Source: Symsagittifera roscoffensis
Taxonomy: Eukaryota > Xenacoelomorpha > Acoela > Convolutidae
DNA: 64,000 nucleotides
Direction of reading: 5' to 3'
Assembly: GCF_963678635.1 (NCBI RefSeq)
Contig: NC_087063.1
Span: 80,029,574 to 80,093,573 of the forward strand
Below, piece after piece: positions 54,720 through 64,000 of the stretch. The notes below the pieces were generated by a model that was not told the origin of the DNA, did no database searches, and saw only the letters and a program-made list of their open reading frames with translations. Within the stretch, counting starts at the first letter, position 1; every line of letters starts with the position of its first letter. The position numbers and the translations under genes were made by a program.

Positions 54720-56651
54720 TGAAGTAATGCTGAACATAGATAGCATCAATATCTATACCAAGACCATGGTCATTATGGGCTGGCCAGATTTTTGTGGGGC
54801 GAGAGGTATCAAAGGCACGTCCATTGGAAATTGTGCTCAGCTTGAGGAAGATGTCATGCACCAAAGCACGGAAGCGGACGTATCAGCTCACGTACTTGAT
54901 ACAAACGGGATGCAGAAACCCGTAAAGGGACTTCTACATGCGGGGGCGGGGTTGAATGTAATTTTTGCCACAAATGGGGTTCGGTAAGGACGCACTGTTA
55001 GACTCAAGAGCCGCTTGTCAGCAACGAGCAAGGGTGCACTAAAATTACTTGGTAGAACACCAATCCTACCGTTGAAAATCGGAGACAGAACTCTGTGGAT
55101 CAGCTTGCTAGTGGTGGAAACCCTGTTCGAGTCATTGGAATTCATATTGGCCAGAGTTTTCATCAGAAACTTAGACGTGACAAAAGATCTTAACAAAGGA
55201 TCTTAACAAAACCGGTGAATTTGATCTTTACACGGGAACTTAAGGTAAATGAAACCGCAATTGTCAGCTTGAGAAAGATCAGTTTCAATGAACTCAGCGA
55301 TAATAAGCAGGTATATGTGGTGAATTCCCAGGTGTACAGCTAGAGTGCTGCTGTCTTGGGAAGATGGTGGCCTCTGCGTCAGCGTCTTGTTGAAAACTGT
55401 TGATATACCGATCACAATCCAGAAGGTAAGGAAACGGGGATATGCACTGCCGGTGGAAACTAGATCTGAAACAACTGAGAACATTAGATAGCATGAAATT
55501 CTTGATTGTTCGAACCACGCGGACAAAATTTTTCCGAATCACACAGGGAGTGGCAAGGAGCATAACTCCCCACAAATTGGATGGACACAAAAAAAGAAAT
55601 AGAGAGATTACTAGAGAATGATATGATAGAACTTTCCAATTTACCGTAGGCGTGTGGAGTAATGATGGCTAAAAAGAAAAGGGGTCAATTTCGATTCTGT
55701 TGTGACTTTCGGTATCTGAACTCGGTATCTGAACGTCACGGTGAAGGATGCCTATACAATCCCTAGAATAGATGAGATTTTCTCAAACCAGGAGATGCCA
55801 ACATTTTTTTACTGTTGATTTAGGGTCAGCAAACTGGCAGGTACCTCATACGAACCAGGATAATAAGAAAATGGGATTTGCCTGCGAGCTGGATTTAATT
55901 GAATGGGAACGAATGCCTTTTGGCCGGTGCAATGCGCTACCCATATTCCAGAGGCTTATGCCACAAGCAATCACAAGAGTAACCAAGATATATAGGAACT
56001 TGATTATGTGCTACGTGGATGATGTGGTGATTGCAACGCCAACGCTTGAAGATCACATCGAAAGCCTGGATAAATTTTGGCATGTCTGACAAGGGTGGGT
56101 CAAAATTGCAAGCCAATTTCGATAAAGTACCTTGGGACGATGGTGGACAAACATTGTAAAAGGCCAGATCTAGATGCAGTGGAGGCAGTCCTGACGTAGA
56201 AATCTCTCCAAAGATCGAGCACCAGTTGATGAGCTTTTCTGGTTTTGCGAACTTTTCAAGGGATTTCATCAACGATTTTACTGACAAAGTGTACCCAATG
56301 GAACCACTCATGAGACACAAGTACAAGAAGTTCATTTGGATTGATGCTACAGAAGAAGATTTTCAAAAAATAAAGAGGGAGAGTTCTGTGAAGCTCCGGT
56401 GTTGGTCATGCCCACAAAAAAAATCACATGTATTTTCTGGACACGGATGCATCGGTAGTCACAATTTCAGGGATACTACATCAACAACAAACATAGAATG
56501 GCAAAAAACCGTCTTGAGGTTCATAGCATATGGATGTAAGATCTTGGGGGACAGGGAAATAAAGAACAGAGCCCCTAACGAGGAAATGATCGCTGTGGTG
56601 ACCTTCGTAGAAAAACACAGATCACAATTGGGCAGTGAAGCGTTTTTTTAA
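54720..56651 (+). pseudogene. Protease, RT and RNase H, copy 1
   Basis: The protease block at about 54930 reads GLLHAGAGLNVI, so the active-site Asp is replaced by His. RT blocks: FTVDLGSANWQVP, then WERMPFGRCNA, then NLIMCYVDDVVIATPTLEDH (YVDD near 56010-56025). A connection and RNase H part at 56226-56650 keeps FSGFANFSRDFINDF and PNEEMIAVVTFVEKHRSQLGS. Stops and frame changes separate the blocks. Protease function is certainly lost. Confidence 0.85.
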
Positions 56652-58139
56652 CGAATCGAAAACTAAGCCTTGTCCTGGTTGATCGCGTACTCCACGGATG
56701 AAAGCTACTTAGAGAAATGAATTAAGGTGACATTTGGTCTTAGTCAAACATAATATTGGGGACAGCTTGAGCGAAAAGACTGAGTTTTAAGAGAGACAAG
56801 AACAGAAGGAGGTTGACCGGCTAGTAATAAAATACAGGTTTTCTTTCGTGAATAGGGAGACATACGACTATAGAGCTAAATAAATCAGGGCGACTCATAC
56901 AAAGCTACCCGCGAGTGAACAAAAGGTGAAACTTCTTGTCAGGAAGACAGCGACACTCATAGATATCCTGCTCGACTCGAGACTAGGGAAACGTTAAAGA
57001 CAAAATGACATGACGTAGAAAAGGTCGAAAAAGGTACGCCAATAGTGGAGCCAGCCTTGATCAGAATGTTATTGAATTTAGCGAATATCAAATATAACGA
57101 CTCCAAGTGGAAAAAAACGAGCCCGAAGTCAAAATTGAAGAACCCGAAGAAAGAACCCGAAAAAAAATGACAGCCAGCAGACCTGGAACTTGAAAGCCGA
57201 AAAGTAGTGCGTTCATTGATCGAGAGCATTTCGGAAGAAACACTAAAGCAAACCATGTTGATGAAGAAAAGAGCCTCGTTCAATGAGCTGACTGGAGTGC
57301 TTGGCCCAAATCAAGAATCCGATGAATAGGAGGCGCAGTTGAAAAACTGTGACCTAAAAATTTTGTCAGAGGAATCAGGAAACACTGACTCCAATAGAGA
57401 ATCCACGGAGAGCGACGATTGTTCAGACAGCCTGTGCATGATACTGGCAGGAACCACGTTGAGAAACCAGGATAGATAGATGCAGATAAATCACTCGTCA
57501 GGAACTAACAAGATAGACATAGGCGAGGAAAGTGGAGGGAAGGAGCTGGAGATGATTGCGGTTTCAAGAAAGCCTTCAGGCAATTGTCATGCAATCCAAG
57601 TCTAGAGCCCAAAGACAACAGTAGAATCTTGAGCAAAATAGTATGTGTGAGGTTTGAGGATCACGCATGTTGACCAGGAATTGTGGCAGGGCAGATGATG
57701 GCCGGCAAAGAACACGTGAAGGCAAGATATAGACGGTCAGACAACATGAGGTCACAGAAGAACAACAAATTGACCTGCAATCTTTTCAAGTGGATAAAGT
57801 TAGGGGGGAAAGAAAAAAGGTACCTGGAGTAGGACAGCTACGAGATATTGAGCCAGTTTTTTAAAGAACGGAGAGGGTTTCTCCATCACCCGGCAGATGG
57901 TGCAGTAGTCTGCAAAAGGAAAGATGAAGAGAAGCTTTTGCACTGCCTGAATTGTATCAGACGGAGTTACTGGTTAAATACCATCATCAAATGGGGTATC
58001 AGGGTGTCGACAAAATGTACTAAAAATTCTTTATCGGTTTGCCAGGCCAGGGATGAGAAAGGTTTGCGAGCGTGCTTATCATTTCTGCTAGTGAAAGATC
58101 CAAAGAAGATGATGGTGCAACTGAAGTCGGTGCAGAGGT
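56652..58139 (+). pseudogene. Pol spacer and pre-integrase part, copy 1
   Basis: Lys/Glu-rich, heavily interrupted sequence, then a frame at 57848-58147 (YWLNTIIKWGIRVSTKC and CLSFLLVKDPKK) that leads into integrase in copy 2. Here it is cut by the duplication junction at 58139-58141, so copy 1 has no integrase core. Confidence 0.7.
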
Positions 58140-61100
58140 TTGAATAGCGCACTGGAAGCATTCGTCGCAAGGACCAAACGAAAGAGGAGGGGGCAATAAT
58201 TTGAGAAAAACATTTCAGAAGCCAAGAGAACTCAAAGATGACTCGGATGATTGCATCAATACATGGATTGAGTTGATGAAATTGCATCTAGAGCAAGACA
58301 ACTAGAATGATGAATGACAGGCCTACACGGTTATCTTGAGCGATCTAGAGGGCACGCGGTTAAAGGATGCGGTAGTCAAGAAAGAAGTGGAACACGATGC
58401 AGCAGACAAGATCTTTGAAATTCTGCTCAATTGTTTTGGCTCCGGAAAGGAAGGGACATCAGGTCATGAAGAGATTCGAAAAATAGAGGCAAAAAGATGA
58501 TGAATTAATTGACTGAATCTTGGATGATATAGTGAGCTTGAGGAGGAGTGAACCTGGGGAATCCACCCACCAGTAGAAGAAACTTCAGCATTGCATTGAA
58601 GCTCATCGACGGATACAAAGCGACGACTTCAAGTTATTGTTGGCGGTTTTCTAAACGCTATCTAAAGTTAATGCACCCACTCCAGAAGAGCTGAGGTGCA
58701 AGTCTAGAGAAAACATCTATATGAAACCTAAGAGATACTCCTTTTCGGCTGATCGGAATCTTTAAAAGGCAAAACAACAAGAGAGATCAACCTGGCGCAA
58801 CCCGAGAACTGATGTGGACAAACGTCGATCCTGTGCGAATTGTAGTTTAGCGGACCACCACGTCGCGGAATTTACCTCTTACAAACAAGGGTTGAAACGC
58901 CTAAGGTACACTCATGATGAAGACGACCTGAAGCAGATGGATGATTTTGAATTGTACAGTGACCTGATATCCAAAATAGGCTCTAAATGTTTCTCCTGTA
59001 GCCGAGAAGGTCATCCCCGGATGGATTGCCCTCTGTTCTTGTAGGTAGGAAAAATCAAAATCAAACAAAACACAAGTTAGCACTGGCTACGGTACAGAAC
59101 ACGAGATATTGGTAAGCTGAAGACTATTTGCAGAACACGGACATGATCAAAAACGAACTGGTGACCAAATCCGTGGAGGCGCTTTTTGAAGATACAGAGC
59201 ACAAAGAGCCAAATCCACAGAATTGAGCGTTAGAAGTAAAGTATGAAAAAACTGCAGCTGATGCGATCAACAAAGTGAAGCAAGATTCAGCGGCCAAAGA
59301 GATAGAGCAAAGACTGCGACAGGATAAAGAAAAACAACGCAAAAATCAGATGTCAGTTTTGGGGAGAAAAAAAGTCTGAGTTGAATTACCTTATCAAAGC
59401 TAGGAACAGTTGCAGTTCGCTAAAGATGGCAAACCATTTGCGATCACGAAGATAGGGGCGCGGATAATGTCAAAAATTACCGTTGCTCGCCACGAATTGA
59501 TGAGAAGTCTGAGCAAATCGAGTGACCAATGACTGACACACATGGATTCATACGCTGACTATTTACGCTGACTCAGTCCCCACAACCCATGTAAGGCCAT
59601 TAGAGCAATCTCGACAAAAAGGGGAGGGAAGTCGATAAGGGCCAACAGCAGGTACACCGAAGCTAACGGGCCAAATGAAGTAATGCTGAACATAGATAGC
59701 ATCAATATCTATACCAAGACCATGGTCATTATGGGCTGGCCAGATTTTTGTGGGGCGAGAGGTATCAAAGGCACGTCCATTGGAAATTGTGCTCAGCTTG
59801 AGGAAGATGTCATGCACCAAAGCACGGAAGCGGACGTATCAGCTCACGTACTTGATACAAACGGGATGCAGAAATCCGTAAAGGGACTTCTACATGCGGG
59901 GGCGGGGTTGAATGTAATTTTTGCCACAAATGGGGTTCGGTAAGGACGCGCTGTTAGACTCAAGAGCCGCTTGTCAGCAACGAGCAAGGGTGCACTAAAA
60001 TTACTTGGTAGAACACCAATCCTACCGTTGAAAATCGGAGACAGAACTCTGTGGATCAGCTTGCTAGTGGTGGAAACCCTGTTCGAGTCATTGGAATTCA
60101 TATTGGCCAGAGTTTTCATCAGAAACTTAGACGTGACAAAAGATCTTAACAAAGGATCTTAACAAAACCGGTGAATTTGATCTTTACACGGGAACTTAAG
60201 GTAAATGAAACCGCAATTGTCAGCTTGAGAAAGATCAGTTTCAATGAACTCAGCGATAATAAGCAGGTATATGTGGTGAATTCCCAGGTGTACAGCTAGA
60301 GTGCTGCTGTCTTGGGAAGATGGTGGCCTCTGCGTCAGCGTCTTGTTGAAAACTGTTGATATACCGATCACAATCCAGAAGGTAAGGAAACGGGGATATG
60401 CACTGCCGGTGGAAACTAGATCTGAAACAACTGAGAACATTAGATAGCATGAAATTCTTGATTGTTCGAACCACGCGGACAAAATTTTTCCGAATCACAC
60501 AGGGAGTGGCAAGGAGCATAACTCCCCACAAATTGGATGGACACAAAAAAAGAAATAGAGAGATTACTAGAGAATGATATGATAGAACTTTCCAATTTAC
60601 CGTAGGCGTGTGGAGTAATGATGGCTAAAAAGAAAAGGGGTCAATTTCGATTCTGTTGTGACTTTCGGTATCTGAACTCGGTATCTGAACGTCACGGTGA
60701 AGGATGCCTATACAATCCCTAGAATAGATGAGATTTTCTCAAACAAGGAGATGCCAACATTTTTTTACTGTTGATTTAGGGTCAGCAAACTGGCAGGTAC
60801 CTCATACGAACCAGGATAATAAGAAAATGGGATTTGCCTGCGAGCTGGATTTAATTGAATGGGAACGAATGCCTTTTGGCCGGTGCAATGCGCTACCCAT
60901 ATTCCAGAGGCTTATGCCACAAGCAATCACAAGAGTAACCAAGATATATAGGAACTTGATTATGTGCTACGTGGATGATGTGGTGATTGCAACGCCAACG
61001 CTTGAAGATCACATCGAAAGCCTGGATAAATTTTGGCATGTCTGACAAGGGTGGGTCAAAATTGCAAGCCAATTTCGATAAAGTACCTTGGGACGATGGT

Positions 61101-63096
61101 GGACAAACATTGTAAAAGGCCAGATCTAGATGCAGTGGAGGCAGTCCTGACGTAGAAATCTCTCCAAAGATCGAGCACCAGTTGATGAGCTTTTCTGGTT
61201 TTGCGAACTTTTCAAGGGATTTCATCAACGATTTTACTGACAAAGTGTACCCAATGGAACCACTCATGAGACACAAGTACAAGAAGTTCATTTGGATTGA
61301 TGCTACAGAAGAAGATTTTCAAAAAATAAAGAGGGAGAGTTCTGTGAAGCTCCGGTGTTGGTCATGCCCACAAAAAAAATCACATGTATTTTCTGGACAC
61401 GGATGCATCGGTAGTCACAATTTCAGGGATACTACATCAACAACAAACATAGAATGGCAAAAAACCGTCTTGAGGTTCATAGCATATGGATGTAAGATCT
61501 TGGGGGACAGGGAAATAAAAAACAGAGCCCCTAACAAGGAAATGATCGCTGTGGTGACCTTCGTAGAAAAACACAGATCACAATTGGGCAGTGAAGCGTT
61601 TTTTTAACGAATCGAAAACTAAGCCTTGTCCTGGTTGATCGCGTACTCCACGGATGAAAGCTACTTAGAGAAATGAATTAAGGTGACATTTGGTCTTAGT
61701 CAAACATAATATTGGGGACAGCTTGAGCGAAAAGACTGAGTTTTAAGAGAGACAAGAACAGAGGGAGGTTGACCGGCTAGTAATAAAATACAGGTTTTCT
61801 TTCGTGAATAGGGAGACATACGACTATATAGCTAAATAAATCAGGGCGACTCATACAAAGCTACCCGCGAGTGAACAAAAGGTGAAACTTCTTGTCAGGA
61901 AGACAGCGACACTCATAGATATCCTGCTCAGCTCGAGACTAGGGAAACGTTAAAGACAAAATGACATGACGTAGAAAAGGTCGAAAAAGGTACGACAATA
62001 GTGGAGCCAGCCTTGATCAGATTGTTATTGAATTTACGAATATCAAATATACCGACTCCAAGTGGAAAAAAAAACGAGCCTGAAGTCAAAATTGAAGAAC
62101 CCGAAGAAAGAACCCGAAAAAAAATGACAGCCAGCAGACCTGGAACTTGAAAGCCGAAAAGTAGTGCGTTCATTGATCGAGAGCATTTCGGAAGAAACAC
62201 TAAAGCAAACCATGTTGATGAAGAAAAGAGCCTCGTTCAATGAGCTGACTGGAGTGCTTGGCCCAAATCAAGAGTCCGATGAATAGGAGGCGCAGTTGAA
62301 AAACTGTGACCTAAAAATTTTGTCAGAGGAATCAGGAAACACTGCCTCCGATAGAGAATCCACGGAGAGCGATGATTGTTCAGACAGCCTGTGCATGATA
62401 CTGGCAGGAACCACGTTGAGAAACCAGGATAGATAGATGCAGATAAATCACTCGTCAGGAACTAACAAGATAGACATAGGCGAGGAAAGTGGAGGGAAGG
62501 AGCTGGAGATGATTGCGGTTTCAAGAAAGCCTTCAGGCAATTGTCATGCAATCCAAGTCTAGAGCCCGAAGACAACAGTAGAATCTTGAGCAAGATAGTA
62601 TGTGTGAGGTTTGAGGATCACGCATGTTGACCAGGAATTGTGGCAGGGCAGATGATGGCCGGCAAAGAACACGTGAAGGCAAGATATAGACGGTCAGACA
62701 ACATGAGGTCACAGAAGAACAACAAAATGACCTGCAATCTTTTCAAGTGGATAAATTTAGGGGGGAAAGAAAAAAGGTACCTGGAGTAGGACAGCTACGA
62801 GATATTGAGCCAGTTTTTTAAAGAACGGAGAGGGTTTCTCTATCACCCGGCAGATGGTGCAGTAGTCTGCAAAAGGAAAGATGAAGAGAAGCTTTTGCAC
62901 TGCCTGAATTGTATCAGACGGAGTTACTGGTTAAATACTATCATCAAATGGGGTATCAGGGTGTCGACAAAATGTACTAAAAATTCTTTATCGGTTTGCC
63001 AGGCCAGGGATGAGAAAGGTTTGCGAGCGTGCTTATCATTTCTGCTAGTGAAAGATCCAAAGAAGATGATGGTGCAACTGAAGTCGGTGCAGAGGT
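58140..63096 (+). pseudogene. Tandem duplication of gag-pol, copy 2
   Basis: Same content as copy 1: capsid-like gag, zinc knuckles (58814-59044), protease block (near 59885), RT (60728-61045, with YVDD), RNase H part (61182-61607) and pre-integrase part. Differences from copy 1 include single-base changes near 58367, 59232, 59496, 59876 and 61536 and small indels near 62035 and 62070. The substitutions do not restore any frame. Confidence 0.9.
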
Positions 63097-63970
63097 CAGC
63101 TTTTAACGAGATTGTGGAGATAGATCATCAACTGATCTGCATGATTGAGACGGGATACATTCAGATCCTACTGTTCATGGAACATTTCATAAAAATTGGT
63201 AGAGGCGGTACCTTGTCAGACAGTATCAGGAAAAGAAACTTGCAAATCTTTGATCACACAATGGATCTCGAGATATGGTTGTCCCATGATTTTTTGGCAG
63301 ACAATACCAGAGCCTCTGTGGGAGACCTGGACAAATATCTGATAAAGAAGTCGCACCTTGTTGAAGCTCACTCGATGGTTTCACATCCGCAAATAAATGG
63401 ATTGGTAGAGATGGAGCCGCACGCTTGTGAACATGTCTTCTATTATACTTTTCAACACATATGACTGATTGGAAGAAAAAGTTGCCACAAGTGGTGGGCG
63501 CATACAATACACGCAAAACTCAACTTATGTGATCAGTCCTTTCAAGATGCTGACAGGCAGGAAACGAGCGATGCCATTGACTTTCTTTTAACCAGAGTAT
63601 GAAGATCAAAGGACTTCACCCCAGCTTACATGAGAAAAGCCATTCATGAACAACAGGAGGTGAACTTTTCTTGCAGATGAAACATAAATGCGACACTGCA
63701 AAAAGTACGAAGAGAAAGTACTTAGAGCGGAACCATACACAGTGGGACAGTTTGTCTGATAGTTTCAGAACGTCATCCCACAAAAGGGAACCAAGAAACT
63801 ACTGAAGGAATGGAGGGACCCTTTGTTGGAATGAAGTGACGTTCCATCACCGGAAGATTGGTGCATTCCACAATACATGGAAGGCCTGGAGTATCTCATA
63901 ATTGAACCGGCCTTTGATTTGAATGAAAAACAGTCCAGGGAAAAAATGATGGTAATGAAACCTCGAGCAT
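63097..63970 (+). pseudogene. Integrase of decayed gypsy element
   Basis: Directly after the duplicated unit, a frame continues with EIVEIDHQLI (first Asp), FLADNTRASVGDL (second Asp) and SHPQINGLVEM (Glu), so the D,D,E triad can still be traced. After frame breaks, SPFKMLTGRKRAMPL and YTVGQFV..NVIPQKGTKKLL mark the C-terminal part, and PSPEDWCIPQYMEGL lies near 63850. It is interrupted several times and has no 3' LTR within the window. Confidence 0.8.
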
Positions 63971-64000
63971 GAGCGACAATTAAAAAATAGAGTTGACCTC

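Larger units (their letters stand above)
53184..58139 (+). repeat. Tandem duplication of gag-pol, copy 1
   Basis: Repeats as 58140-63096 with a 4956-4957 bp offset and only about two dozen visible differences. The unit starts inside gag and ends just before the integrase core. At the junction, GTGCAGAGGT runs directly into TTGAATAGCGC, sharing only 1-3 T bases, so the join used little or no homology. Confidence 0.93.
51200..64000 (+). mobile_element. Decayed Ty3/gypsy element with internal duplications
   Basis: Gag, protease, RT, RNase H and integrase traces follow in gypsy order on the + strand, and the element runs off the window. It is a separate family from the 18.1-kb element: opposite strand, different gag with two zinc knuckles, YVDD instead of YLDD. 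It is riddled with stops and frameshifts. Two layers of tandem duplication enlarge it: a 725-bp unit in 5' gag and a 4956-bp unit spanning gag to the pre-integrase region. Confidence 0.9.

Overview
This window looks like nuclear DNA of an invertebrate animal. It is AT-rich, has one clear host gene split by introns, and is packed with retrotransposons in all states of decay. The host gene is on the + strand (31104-44868) and encodes the mitochondrial large-subunit ribosomal protein mL19 (MRPL19) in six exons. Its two long introns both start with GC rather than GT. That permissive splicing, plus a 3' splice-like site just before the start codon, would fit a tunicate of the larvacean type, but this is only a hint and I do not assign a species.

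Layout. 1-2700: a relic of a BEL/Pao-type integrase and several coding-looking segments on the - strand that I cannot name. 2700-6519: old dispersed repeats. 6520-24652: one 18.1 kb LTR retrotransposon of the Ty3/gypsy group, read on the - strand, with 410-bp LTRs, a 4-bp target duplication (CATT), a primer-binding site, gag, protease, RT-RNase H, integrase, an env-like gene and two further large reading frames. 24936-25488: a GTT microsatellite running into a 200-bp assembly gap. 25489-31090: unassigned DNA with a decayed RT remnant. 31104-45211: MRPL19; its second intron holds a CR1-like LINE and its third intron holds SINE-like copies, a second LINE remnant and tandem repeats. 45212-51200: non-coding DNA with two inverted-repeat elements and diverged direct repeats. 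51200-64000: a second, badly decayed Ty3/gypsy element on the + strand that carries a 725-bp repeat in gag and a near-perfect 4956-bp tandem duplication of gag-pol.

The most interesting object is the 18.1 kb element. Between integrase and the 3' LTR it carries ORF-X, then env, then ORF5. ORF-X overlaps the env start by 13 nt, and env is joined to ORF5 by an ATGA stop-start overlap, so the three 3' genes look like a coupled polycistronic unit. ORF-X and ORF5 resemble nothing I recognise. The copy is not intact: it has several in-frame stop codons and frame breaks next to homopolymer runs, while the LTRs differ at only about 7 of 410 positions.

Exon borders and motif positions were worked out by eye. 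Family names rest on recognised motifs, not on database searches.
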